Assembly: GCF_015057185.1 (NCBI RefSeq)
Contig: NZ_SVEV01000003.1
Span: 62,001 to 126,000 of the forward strand
Direction: 5' to 3'
From: Pseudobutyrivibrio sp.
GTDB lineage: Bacteria; Bacillota; Clostridia; Lachnospirales; Lachnospiraceae
DNA length: 64,000 nucleotides
Shown here one piece after another: positions 8,173-16,923 of the stretch. The position numbers were made by a program, and so were the translations under genes. Under the pieces are notes generated by a model, which was given only the letters and a program-made list of their open reading frames with translations, was not told the origin of the DNA and searched no databases. Numbering within the stretch: the stretch's first letter is position 1; each line of letters starts with the position of its first letter.

Positions 8173-8192
8173 CTAGTAAGCGAAGCTTACAT
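8173..8192 (+). repeat. 20-base hairpin repeat CTAGTAAGCGAAGCTTACAT
   Basis: Identical over 20 bases to 6179-6198 inside repeat copy B. The core GTAAGC-GAA-GCTTAC forms a 6-base-pair stem closed by a GAA triloop. A similar GC-GAA-GC hairpin with a different stem sits at 1276-1292. It lies 22 bases before the next start codon. Confidence 0.6.
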
Positions 8193-8214
8193 TGGAAATT
8201 GAGAAAGAGTAGAT

Positions 8215-9624
8215 ATGATTAAAGATCCTAATATAAATAATTTCCTAGAATTTGAACGAAAACACAAATGCAACAGCATACGCATATACAATATTCCTGT
8301 TTGGACCTTGTATCGCTACGAGATTCACAATGCTATCAAAAAGCACACTGTAGGCTACGAGACAGGTCAGCAGTCTGCTTTCAAAAAAAGTGAGCTTTTT
8401 AAAATGGCACTTAACGCCATGAAGCCACTTCCTAGGAAAAAGGCAGATGTGATTTTTGTTGCAGACGGCCGTCGCAATAGAAATATCGACACAGGCGTAT
8501 ATGAGAATATTTTCTTTGATGAGGTTGCTAAAAAGTTTAATAGTATATTGCTAGAGCATCCAGACGAGCACAAGCACTTAGAGCCTAACGGCATGGACAA
8601 TGTGTTCTTTACAGATAGAGTTGCTTTTAAAACAAATATAGCAGTTAAGCTTTCAAAGAAATTTAATACAAAAAAGAGACAGGACTACACCAACGCTGTA
8701 GAGCAGTCATATGGTCCTATCTTCAAAAAAATCCAAGAGTCATTCGGACCGGACCTTTACGAAGAGCTTGTAGAGGGCTTCGTAGATAGAATGATGTACT
8801 ATGAGATTAATAAAAAGTTCTGTGGAAAGATTCTAGATAGAGTTCAGCCAAAGCTTATCATGGAGCTTTGCTATTATTCTATGGAGTGCTTTGCGTATAG
8901 TGCCCTTGGCAAGGAACGAGGCATCCCAACTGCGGAGTACAGCCACGGTTTCGCGTTCCCAGGACACACACCTATGCAGTTCAATCCAGAGGACAATGTG
9001 GACGTGTTGCCTGATTACAATCTGATTTTCAGCCGCACTCAGGAGAATATCATCCACATGCCTTCTGATATGCAGGTTCGCACAGTGGGCTTCCCATTTT
9101 TCGAGCGAGAACGTAGCAAATATCAGGAGAAATATCCAAAGGATGACAAAACTATTTGCTTTATTTCTACAGTCCGCGAGGGTATAGAGATTAGCAAGCT
9201 TGCAGCAGAGGTGGCTAAAAGATTTGGTGATGAGTACCACATTTACTACAAGCTTCATCCACAGGAATTCAATTTCTATAAAGAGAAATATCCTTGGTTA
9301 CAGAGCGCAAAGCTTGAAATAATTGACACAATAGACAACCACATTTTCAGATACCTAGCAGAGAGCAAAATCACTGTCAGCACATGCTCCGCATCAGTAT
9401 GGGAGAGCATTGGATTTGGCTGCGGTTCTATACTTCTTGATATCGGAGATACAGGCTACAATATGGCATATCTTATCAAGGAGAAAAACGTGCCACTTGT
9501 TAAAACAGCTGATGAGCTAATCGACGTTATAGAAAATCATAAAGAAGCCTATGTTGACCCAGAGAGCATTTTTGAACCAAATGCCATGGACAACATTTGC
9601 AGCTTTATTAAAGAATTTATTTAA
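8215..9624 (+). CDS. GT-B-like capsule/teichoic-type transferase, putative
   Basis: A 469-residue cytoplasmic protein with no helix long enough to span a membrane. The C-terminal half resembles the second domain of capsule-synthesis and CDP-glycerol-transferase-like GT-B proteins: TICFISTVREG, then YKLHPQE (about residue 345; this 'KxHP' element binds the donor phosphate in that superfamily), then STCSASVWESIGFG and a conserved Asp in ILLDIGDTG. The N-terminal half is not recognisable to me. I infer a sugar or polyol-phosphate transferase in the repeat-unit pathway. Confidence 0.55.
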   Translation: MIKDPNINNFLEFERKHKCNSIRIYNIPVWTLYRYEIHNAIKKHTVGYETGQQSAFKKSELFKMALNAMKPLPRKKADVIFVADGRRNRNIDTGVYENIFFDEVAKKFNSILLEHPDEHKHLEPNGMDNVFFTDRVAFKTNIAVKLSKKFNTKKRQDYTNAVEQSYGPIFKKIQESFGPDLYEELVEGFVDRMMYYEINKKFCGKILDRVQPKLIMELCYYSMECFAYSALGKERGIPTAEYSHGFAFPGHTPMQFNPEDNVDVLPDYNLIFSRTQENIIHMPSDMQVRTVGFPFFERERSKYQEKYPKDDKTICFISTVREGIEISKLAAEVAKRFGDEYHIYYKLHPQEFNFYKEKYPWLQSAKLEIIDTIDNHIFRYLAESKITVSTCSASVWESIGFGCGSILLDIGDTGYNMAYLIKEKNVPLVKTADELIDVIENHKEAYVDPESIFEPNAMDNICSFIKEFI

Positions 9625-9686
9625 GCTCTTGCAGACAAACTAATTGTTTAGTCAGCGAGAAGCCAAAGGACTATTGGAGAAACAAA

Positions 9687-10331
9687 ATGAAAATAGTAGC
9701 AATAATGCCTATCAAACTAAAAAACGAGAGATGCCCAGGCAAGAACACTAGACTCCTTGGGGACAAGCCACTTTTACAGTATGAGCTTGACAGCCTTAAA
9801 GAGACTGGACTTTGCGATAGCATCAATGTATATTGCAGCTCAGAGGACGTAGTACCTTTCCTTCCAGAGGGTGTTAATTTCATCAAAAGACCTGAGGTAC
9901 TTGATTTACCTACTTCCAATTTCACACAGATTTTTGAGACATTCATGAATGAGGTGGATGCAGATATTTATGTATATGCACATGCCACCGCACCATTTAT
10001 TACAGTAGAGACTATGAAGAATTGCATCGAGGCAGTTAAATCAGGTGAGCATGATTCTGCATTCTGCGCACTCAAGCTACAGGATTACTTATGGCAGGAT
10101 GGCAAGCCACTTAATTTCGATGCGCAGAATATTCCAAGAACACAGGATCTCACTCCTATTTACCAGGAGACTTCTGGAGTATACGTATTTACGAAGGAAG
10201 TATTTGAGAAAAAGCGTAGACGTATCGGAGACAATCCATACGTTAGTGAGGTTTCCTTCAAGGAAGCTGTAGATATTGATAATCCTGAGGATTTCGTTTT
10301 AGCTGAAAGACTCGTAGAGATAGATTTATAG
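9687..10331 (+). CDS. CMP-acylneuraminate-synthetase-like cytidylyltransferase
   Basis: A 214-residue protein of the CMP-sugar (NeuA/KdsB) cytidylyltransferase family. The N-terminus IMPIKLKNERCPGKNTRLLGDKPLL is a variant of the PAR-x-GSK-x-KN nucleotide motif, with K-x-x-x-R-C-P-G-K-N at the signature. Later segments AHATAPF (family LQPTSPF) and the C-terminal EAVDIDNPEDF keep the family pattern. It probably activates a nonulosonate or related acid with CTP. It is separate from the clear neuA at 55754 and sits 21 bases before an aldolase gene, so the two may act on the same sugar acid. Confidence 0.75.
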   Translation: MKIVAIMPIKLKNERCPGKNTRLLGDKPLLQYELDSLKETGLCDSINVYCSSEDVVPFLPEGVNFIKRPEVLDLPTSNFTQIFETFMNEVDADIYVYAHATAPFITVETMKNCIEAVKSGEHDSAFCALKLQDYLWQDGKPLNFDAQNIPRTQDLTPIYQETSGVYVFTKEVFEKKRRRIGDNPYVSEVSFKEAVDIDNPEDFVLAERLVEIDL

Positions 10332-10352
10332 GATTAATGGAGGCTACAATTA

Positions 10353-11939
10353 ATGAGTAGAATTAGAGTTTTAGATGTAACACTTCGTGATGGCGGTTGT
10401 GTAAATGATTTCAATTTTGGCTCAGACTACATGGAGAAAATCCTTGCAGCCCAGGAGGCAGCCAATATCGATATTATCGAGATGGGTTACATCGACGACA
10501 AGGACGGCTCAGAAATGGGACGTACCAAATATATCAATGACCAGGTTATTACAAAGAATTTCCTCAAGCACAAAAAGCCAGGTGCTAAGTACGTGGCAAT
10601 GATTGATTACGGTAAATTCGATGTTAAAAATCTGGCACCAAGAAATGAAAATACAATCGATGGTATCAGAATGGCCTTCCACAAGAAGGACCGTTTCAAT
10701 ATGATCGAGCTTGCCAAAATCATTATGGAAAAGGGCTACGAGTTCTACATCCAGCCAATGATTACAATGCGTTATTCAGACGCTGAGCTTTTAGAGCTTA
10801 TTGAAACAGTAAACACAAAGCTTTCAGATGCCAGCGGTTTTTATATCGTAGATAGCTTTGGTGAGATGAGACCAAACGATATGGAGAGAATCATGAATTT
10901 GGTTGACCACAATTTGGTTAGCTCAATGCCACTTGGTTTCCACTCACACAACAACTTGCAGTTGTCATACTCAAATGCTATCTCAATGCTTCAATTCCCT
11001 ACTACTAGAGAAATCATGCTTGATAGCTCTATCATGGGTATGGGCAAGGGCGCTGGTAACCTTAACACAGAGTTGCTCTTAGAGCATCTTAATTTGTTCT
11101 ATGGCACTGAGTATAATGTTCCACCACTTCTCGATGTAATGGACAAGGTAATCAATCAGCTCCACGACGAATTCTACTGGGGTTATGCACCAGAGTATTA
11201 TTTATCATCAGCAAACCACTGTACACCAAGCTATGCTAGCTTCTTCTACAACAAGCATATGCTCCCAATCGACCAGGTTGGTGAGTTACTTGGACGTCTT
11301 GCTGAGGAGAAAAAGATTTCCTTCGACAAGGCATACGCTGAGGAAGTATACCTCGAGTACAACAAGAGTAAAACAGTAGATGATGCAAATGTAGTAGCAG
11401 ACATCAAGTCAGCTATCGCAGGCAAGAAGGTACTATTGCTAGCACCAGGTCGCAGCGTTGCCGGTGCAATGGACGAGATTAAGAATTACGTTGCTGACGA
11501 TTCAGTATTTACAATCGGTCTTAACAACGATTTCGACCTTGCTCTTGATTACATTCTCACCACTAGAGCAGAGGCATACAATGACGCCGTAACAGAGGGC
11601 AAAAATGTAATCGTACCATCTAACATATCAAAGGGTGGTAGAGGAAACGTAATGGTTCTCGACTACAGCAAGTGGATTGAGGTAGATGAGCAGACACACG
11701 ATTCTGCATCTGTTATCGCTATGAACTTACTTCGTAAATGCGAAGTAAAGGAGATTATGCTTGCAGGCTTTGATGGATTCTCAGTAGATATCAATGAGAA
11801 CTACTTCGATGCATCCATGAGACATCCTTACAATGCGGAGGAAGCTCAGAAGAGAAATGAATACTACAAGCAGTTCTTTGCAAAGGTAAAGGCTGAGGGA
11901 GTTAATGTAGAATTTATTACTCCATCTAAATATGAGTAA
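10353..11939 (+). CDS. HMGL-type aldolase fused to a Rossmann (DUF115-like) tail
   Basis: A 528-residue protein. Residues 1 to about 280 form a pyruvate-carboxyltransferase/HMG-CoA-lyase barrel: VLDVTLRDGG (catalytic Arg-Asp) and the metal site GFHSHNN (about 198-204), as in 4-hydroxy-2-oxovalerate aldolase. Residues from about 355 on start GKKVLLLAPGRS and contain FTIGLNN and LAGFDGFS. This resembles the Rossmann domain of DUF115/GT42-like proteins. The paralogue at 31206 has the same architecture, at roughly one-third identity by eye. I infer that it makes or splits a 2-oxo-acid precursor for a glycan; the tail's role is unknown. A strong terminator follows. Confidence 0.75.
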   Translation: MSRIRVLDVTLRDGGCVNDFNFGSDYMEKILAAQEAANIDIIEMGYIDDKDGSEMGRTKYINDQVITKNFLKHKKPGAKYVAMIDYGKFDVKNLAPRNENTIDGIRMAFHKKDRFNMIELAKIIMEKGYEFYIQPMITMRYSDAELLELIETVNTKLSDASGFYIVDSFGEMRPNDMERIMNLVDHNLVSSMPLGFHSHNNLQLSYSNAISMLQFPTTREIMLDSSIMGMGKGAGNLNTELLLEHLNLFYGTEYNVPPLLDVMDKVINQLHDEFYWGYAPEYYLSSANHCTPSYASFFYNKHMLPIDQVGELLGRLAEEKKISFDKAYAEEVYLEYNKSKTVDDANVVADIKSAIAGKKVLLLAPGRSVAGAMDEIKNYVADDSVFTIGLNNDFDLALDYILTTRAEAYNDAVTEGKNVIVPSNISKGGRGNVMVLDYSKWIEVDEQTHDSASVIAMNLLRKCEVKEIMLAGFDGFSVDINENYFDASMRHPYNAEEAQKRNEYYKQFFAKVKAEGVNVEFITPSKYE

Positions 11940-11947
11940 AACTATTC

Positions 11948-11977
11948 AGGATAGGTCGAAAATGACCTATCCTTTTT
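11948..11977 (+). terminator. Rho-independent terminator
   Basis: The stem AGGATAGGTC-GAAAAT-GACCTATCCT is a perfect 10 base pairs followed by a run of five T. It lies 9 bases after the aldolase stop and closes the first gene block. Confidence 0.9.
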
Positions 11978-12112
11978 CGTAACTAAAAGTTGAAAAATTC
12001 ACCTATTTTTCAGAATAAATACTTGATTTGGACATATCTATGTTCTACACTCATAATAGAAAATTGTCCATTAAAGGTTTTTACAGGACTGAAAATCAGA
12101 AAGGTGGTAGTT

Positions 12113-12655
12113 ATGAAGAAATTCAAGCTTACAAAGATTCTTTCTCTTGCATTAGCTACTGTTATCGCATTCACAGCATTCTCATTCAATTCACTTGCTG
12201 CTAGCCGCGCTAACGAGTACAAGAGAGACTTAACTGACGAGGAGATTCAGACTATTTACACTATGTTTGATGCAGAATACTATGCAAAGACATATCGTGA
12301 TGTAGTTGATACTCTTGGCACAGATGATGCCGCTACAATGTTCTCTCACTTCATCAACAGTGGTATCTGGGAAGAGAGACAGCCTAGTGCAGTATTCAAC
12401 GTAGACGTTTATGCTACACGTAATGTTGACCTCAGATCTGAGTACGGCGATGATATCATTGCATACTACATGTACTATGCAACACACGAGAAAGAGCAGA
12501 CATGGCGAGTTACTCCTACACTTGCTGATGCTTATGCACATGCAAGCACAATCTACTCAGTATACGACCTTGTAAAAGGTTCTACTACAGAGGTAAAGGC
12601 TGGCGCATGGCCAATTCAGACAGCTACATATGCACCAAACCTTGGAATTAAGTAG
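12113..12655 (+). CDS. Secreted protein with 'FDxxYY..xYxDV' tandem motif
   Basis: The track starts at 11990, but the ATG at 12113 follows AAGGTGG and begins a clear signal peptide: MKKFKLTKILSLALATVIAF ending near SLAAS (cleavage about residue 28). This gives 180 residues. The mature part carries two copies of a repeat seen in many secreted clostridial proteins: FDAEYYAKTYRDV with HFINSGIWEERQ, then FNVDVYATRNVDL with YYMYYATHEKEQ. The function of the repeat is not established. The gene stands alone between two strong terminators, so it has its own promoter. Possibly a cell-surface or matrix protein. Confidence 0.8.
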   Translation: MKKFKLTKILSLALATVIAFTAFSFNSLAASRANEYKRDLTDEEIQTIYTMFDAEYYAKTYRDVVDTLGTDDAATMFSHFINSGIWEERQPSAVFNVDVYATRNVDLRSEYGDDIIAYYMYYATHEKEQTWRVTPTLADAYAHASTIYSVYDLVKGSTTEVKAGAWPIQTATYAPNLGIK

Positions 12656-12712
12656 GATTTACTTTTTTATCAAAAAAACTAAATCCGTAAATACCATGAA
12701 AATGGATTTCTC

Positions 12713-12747
12713 AGTGCCTGGGCGAAATGCTCAGGCACTATTTTTTT
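12713..12747 (+). terminator. Rho-independent terminator
   Basis: AGTGCCTGGGC-GAAAT-GCTCAGGCACT forms an 11-base-pair stem with one G-U pair, followed by A and seven T. It ends the secreted-protein gene. Confidence 0.92.
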
Positions 12748-12757
12748 ATCCAAATAA

Positions 12758-12787
12758 TTGCCATAGAAATATCCTATAGGGTATTAT
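12758..12787 (+). promoter_or_regulatory. Probable sigma-A-type promoter
   Basis: TTGCCA (12758-12763), 18 bases, TATTAT (12782-12787). Each box is one base from consensus. It lies directly after a terminator and 39 bases before the next start codon. Confidence 0.55.
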
Positions 12788-12826
12788 AGAGAAGAATGTA
12801 AACAATAAAAACGAAGGCAGAATGTT

Positions 12827-14530
12827 ATGGTTGGATTTTTTGAAAATAAAAAGAATTTTATATTGGCTATTATCGGAATAGGTGTTTTAATATGGTCATT
12901 TTTTACCCTGAATTGCGGTTACTATGTGGATGAAAATGGACTGCTTGTAATATACAAGGGAATCTATCAAGGACAGCATATGTTTACTGATAGCTGGGAG
13001 GCACTCCAGACAGGTGGCATATTGGCATGGCCGCTGCTGGCACTCTATTATCAGGTATTCTCGCCTATGTTTGCAGCAGGTGGTATAAATATTGGTCTAG
13101 TCCTGTTTATGCGTATTTGCTACGTTATCTGTAGACTTATGGTAGCAGGATATTTGTATTACACCATCAAGAGAACAGATTTTGAAAAGGGCGCTTATCT
13201 ATCAGCACTTTTCTACTATATGTTTGTAGTGGTATGGAGAAATTTCTCATATAAGTCATATTGCGAAATGGCTGTGATGCTGCTTATCTGTTTCCTTGTC
13301 AGATATCATGAGACTAGAAAAAACTATTTCTTTGTTTTGGCAGCAGTAGCCACTTGTATTGCGATACTTGCTTACCCAACTATGATTATAATGGCAGTGC
13401 TAATAGGTGTATTGTTAGTAGTGGGCATTTACAGAAACGAGTTTGATATTAAGCCACTATTATGCTTTTCGGTTACTTGTGTGGTAATAGGCGGTGCATT
13501 TGCCCTATACCTACAGTTTACTTCCGGCTGGGGCAATATTATTAGTCAGATATCAAATCTAGGAGATCAGGATTACGAGCATCCTATGTGGTATAGGCTT
13601 GGTGTGATGCTTGGCAGCTATGTAGTGTTTGCGGTAATAGCCTACTTACCAATCCTCGCAGTAGTCCTAATTAGGAGGTTCCGATACCTGTCATCAGTAA
13701 TGGAAAATACATTCCTTACAATATACTGGATAGTATTTTTCCTTGCTATTTGCGTCCTCAGACCCGAGGGAATATCTACTTCTAGATTCGTATATGCGAT
13801 ACTTATTTTATTCTTCTGGTTCCCATATTTAGTTGCGGAAAAAGAAGATAGCGGTTACACCAAAATCGGAGCCTACAATAGCGGCCGTCGCGAGGCTAAA
13901 ACAATTCTTTGGATAGCCTTTATTATTTCAGCAGCCACCCAGCTCATATGGGCTGTTTCCACAAACCAGGACATCACAGTGCCAGGACACATGGCAGTGT
14001 ATGTGGTTATTGCTGATTTGCTAATTATGCTTAATGAAAAGGAAGCCTTTGGTGGACTTGTTACAGCCATCCTTGCAGTGGCAGCCTTTTTCATGGGCTT
14101 TTGGGTGCCAGAGCACAATGGTGGATACTCTGACGTACTTGCCACAAGATATATTGTCACAGAGGGAGAATTAAAAGGCATCGCCTTGCTCCCTGAGGAT
14201 TACCAGAAGAATCAGATCTGCTATGAGCTGGTGACTCAGTACATACCAGAAGGCAGCAAGCTATTGGTGGCTTTCGGCAGCAACAGTACAGGTTATATTA
14301 ATAGTGACAGCTGGCAGGGCACATATACTGTATACGCTAGAACTCAAAAGAATACCAAGCTCCTTGACTACTACCAGATTAATCCAGACAATCAGGCAGA
14401 TTATCTCCTTTTAGACAAGGGCAATGATAAATACGAGATGTTCCTTGAGGGGGACACAGGAAAGTACTTGATGTCCACATACACAAATGAAATTGCATAT
14501 GGTGGAGATTTCGTATTGCTGGGCAGGTAA
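12827..14530 (+). CDS. GT-C-type membrane glycosyltransferase, putative
   Basis: A 567-residue protein with about ten or more hydrophobic helices. The first extracytoplasmic loop contains an acidic pair in YYVDENGLL (about residue 33), the position where GT-C enzymes such as ArnT and PMT place their catalytic Asp/Glu. The C-terminus from about residue 460 is a soluble domain. GT-C enzymes transfer a sugar from polyprenyl phosphate to an acceptor outside the membrane; the GT2 genes at 7192 and 18824 could supply that donor. It is the first gene after a promoter and probably heads an operon of similar proteins. Confidence 0.65.
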   Translation: MVGFFENKKNFILAIIGIGVLIWSFFTLNCGYYVDENGLLVIYKGIYQGQHMFTDSWEALQTGGILAWPLLALYYQVFSPMFAAGGINIGLVLFMRICYVICRLMVAGYLYYTIKRTDFEKGAYLSALFYYMFVVVWRNFSYKSYCEMAVMLLICFLVRYHETRKNYFFVLAAVATCIAILAYPTMIIMAVLIGVLLVVGIYRNEFDIKPLLCFSVTCVVIGGAFALYLQFTSGWGNIISQISNLGDQDYEHPMWYRLGVMLGSYVVFAVIAYLPILAVVLIRRFRYLSSVMENTFLTIYWIVFFLAICVLRPEGISTSRFVYAILILFFWFPYLVAEKEDSGYTKIGAYNSGRREAKTILWIAFIISAATQLIWAVSTNQDITVPGHMAVYVVIADLLIMLNEKEAFGGLVTAILAVAAFFMGFWVPEHNGGYSDVLATRYIVTEGELKGIALLPEDYQKNQICYELVTQYIPEGSKLLVAFGSNSTGYINSDSWQGTYTVYARTQKNTKLLDYYQINPDNQADYLLLDKGNDKYEMFLEGDTGKYLMSTYTNEIAYGGDFVLLGR

Positions 14531-14565
14531 TATGTGGATAACTCTCCTTAAAAACCAGCTGAAAT

Positions 14566-14594
14566 TTGATAAGATATACCATATATGATAAAAT
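14566..14594 (+). promoter_or_regulatory. Probable sigma-A-type promoter
   Basis: TTGATA (14566-14571), 17 bases, TAAAAT (14589-14594). Each box is one mismatch from consensus with ideal spacing. It lies in the 125-base spacer before the YfhO gene. Confidence 0.5.
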
Positions 14595-14655
14595 TCATTA
14601 GATTGTTTAATTTTTGTTTTTTACAGAAAACAAGAAGAAATGATGGTAATGAATA

Positions 14656-16920
14656 ATGATTAATGACATAAATAATAAATCGAATACAGAAATACTAAAG
14701 ACCGGGCTAATATGTTTTATATTAGCCTTCTTTTCGTTAATAGTTTTTATTGTACACGGAAATGGATTCTTTGTACTGACCAATGATTTCAATGACCAGC
14801 AGATACCATTTACGGTGGGACTTCATAATGCTTTGCTTGAAAGTGGATTATCTGGCTTTAGCTGGGATGTGGACCTTGGCACATCTACACTTGATGCATT
14901 TAGCTTTTATGAGCTTGGCAGTCCGTTCTTTTGGATCACAATGCTTTTTCCAAAGACATGGTTCCCATATATGGTTGCATGGATATACATGCTCAAATAT
15001 GCAGTGGCAGGCATGATTGCCTATGCATACTTGCGTATGTTTGTTAAGGAAAGCAAATGGGCGGTTGTGGGAGCTGTGCTTTATGCATTCTCAGGCTACT
15101 CTACTATCAATTTGATTTTCTATCATTTCCATGATGTTATTGCACTGTTTCCGCTTGTGCTTATAGCACTGGAGAGGGTTATCCGTGAGAAAAAGGGTTA
15201 TCTGTTTTTGACCTTTACCCTTGCCATCAATTGCTTGCTTAATTATTACTTCTTTATTGGAGAGTGCGTTTTTGTAGTTATCTACTATTTGTTTAGATTG
15301 GTTGGTACAATCGATGTAAAGGATTTTGTAAATAGAACTATTAGATGTATCGGCAGCGGCGTACTTGCTGTTGGTATGGCATGTATTTTGTTTTTGCCTA
15401 GTGTTTTATTCATCTCAGGCAATCCTAGAAGCCAGACAAAGTTTGTTTTATCAGAGCTTTTGATTCAGGAGCCAAAATACTTTTTGCATATTGTGAAAAA
15501 TATGCTCTTGCCTGCAGAGGCAATGACCTCACTTAGTGCTATTGATGAGCAGAAATTCCACAGCATTGGACTTTGCCTGCCATTAGTTGGTCTTGCCCTT
15601 GTTTTTGCTTATATCAAAAAGAATAGAGACAGACTATCTGTTCTTATAATTTTCCTACTAGTAGGCAGCCTAGTGCCATTAGTTAGTGATGGATTTTTCC
15701 TCTATACTTCATCACAGATGAGATGGTGGTTTATGCTTGATATGATGATGGCATTAGCGTCTATCAGGGTATTAGAGGATAGAGAAGAGTACGACATCAG
15801 ATTTGGTGTGATTACTCAGCTTGTGTTAATCGCCATTCTTTATTTGGTGCTCGAGTTCAATCCAGTAATCGCCGAGGTGGGCTCGCTTGTACTTAATAGG
15901 AAAAAGCTGTTAGTTTATATCGCAATCGAGGTAGTTGGGCTAATCGCCGTATTCGTTATCGGCAAAAGCAAAAAGGAAATCTATAAAGTGGCTCTTGTGG
16001 CAACTGCATTATTTGCCCTTGGTACCACATTTTTAACTACATTTGTTTATTACAAGCATTCGTATATTTCTATGGAAATATACAGAGGACGCTTTGAGGC
16101 TGCAAAGCAGACTGAGCTGCCTAACGAACAGTATCGCCTTAGCGATACATACAATCTCATGAGCATGGTCAATTCAGTTGCTGGATTTTCAAATCAGTGC
16201 TCTACCGATACTAATAGCATAGGCTATTTCGAGGATTTATTTGATTTCTATGATGGCGTATCAGCCATTGATAAAAACTCCGTAGAGGGATTGTCAGAGC
16301 TACTTGGTGGCAAATACTATTATTCAATTAATGATGCAGATGCCCCATCAGCTTTGGCTACCTATGAGACCAGCTATTGGACTTATTATTTGATGGAAAG
16401 AGAAGCATGTCCTATCGGATTTGCAGTTGATTCATATATTACTGAGGATGAGCTGAGAAAGCTGGATGTGAGCCTCAGAGGAAAGGCTTTGCTTGATTCT
16501 GCAGTTGTGACAGCAGAGGATGCTAGTGTGTTGGCTGATGACTTAGCTGAGAACACAGCTGAGGATATTGATGTAGAAAATTCAGTTAGCGATTATGTCA
16601 GCGAGAACAGTGCTAGAGCAGTTGGCAATTTTGCACTGGACGGGCATGGCATGACGTGTACTTCATCCTATGATGAGGATACCTGGGTGTATTTCTCCGT
16701 CCCATTTGATGATGGTTGGACAGCCACTATCGATGGACAAAAGACGGATATCGTTTATTCTGGAGGCATGATGCTTATAAAGGTTCCTGCAGGACAGCAT
16801 GATATCGTATTTACGTACTACACTCCAGGACTTAAAGCTGGAATGATTATATCAGCCATTTCATGGGTGGCATTTATTGCACTTGTGGCTTTCACTAAGA
16901 AAAGGGGAGGTAACAAGTAA
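14656..16920 (+). CDS. YfhO-family membrane protein
   Basis: A 754-residue protein with about 12-13 transmembrane helices and a soluble extracytoplasmic C-terminal domain. The first outer loop has TNDFNDQQIPF and is followed by FSFYELGSPFFW, typical of YfhO. The end holds FDDGWTATIDG and the last helix (about 728-748), also standard for the family. In Firmicutes, YfhO-type proteins glycosylate lipoteichoic acid or wall glycans using lipid-linked sugars. Length matches the family. It is separated by 3 bases from the next gene. The ribosome site is weak. Confidence 0.85.
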   Translation: MINDINNKSNTEILKTGLICFILAFFSLIVFIVHGNGFFVLTNDFNDQQIPFTVGLHNALLESGLSGFSWDVDLGTSTLDAFSFYELGSPFFWITMLFPKTWFPYMVAWIYMLKYAVAGMIAYAYLRMFVKESKWAVVGAVLYAFSGYSTINLIFYHFHDVIALFPLVLIALERVIREKKGYLFLTFTLAINCLLNYYFFIGECVFVVIYYLFRLVGTIDVKDFVNRTIRCIGSGVLAVGMACILFLPSVLFISGNPRSQTKFVLSELLIQEPKYFLHIVKNMLLPAEAMTSLSAIDEQKFHSIGLCLPLVGLALVFAYIKKNRDRLSVLIIFLLVGSLVPLVSDGFFLYTSSQMRWWFMLDMMMALASIRVLEDREEYDIRFGVITQLVLIAILYLVLEFNPVIAEVGSLVLNRKKLLVYIAIEVVGLIAVFVIGKSKKEIYKVALVATALFALGTTFLTTFVYYKHSYISMEIYRGRFEAAKQTELPNEQYRLSDTYNLMSMVNSVAGFSNQCSTDTNSIGYFEDLFDFYDGVSAIDKNSVEGLSELLGGKYYYSINDADAPSALATYETSYWTYYLMEREACPIGFAVDSYITEDELRKLDVSLRGKALLDSAVVTAEDASVLADDLAENTAEDIDVENSVSDYVSENSARAVGNFALDGHGMTCTSSYDEDTWVYFSVPFDDGWTATIDGQKTDIVYSGGMMLIKVPAGQHDIVFTYYTPGLKAGMIISAISWVAFIALVAFTKKRGGNK

Positions 16921-16923
16921 AAT

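Noticed and set aside
8833-9258. 141-aa minus-strand ORF opposite the GT-B-like gene
   Set aside because: Shadow of a well-supported + strand gene, with no start signal or recognisable motif.
11990-12112. N-terminal extension of the secreted protein in the track
   Set aside because: The extra 41 residues lack a ribosome site and precede a perfect signal peptide; the ATG at 12113 with AAGGTGG is the real start.
12650-12693. A/T hairpin GGATTTACTTTTTT ... AAAAAAACTAAATCC as a separate terminator
   Set aside because: The stem overlaps the stop region and lacks G-C pairs and a following T run; the strong terminator at 12713-12747 explains termination.
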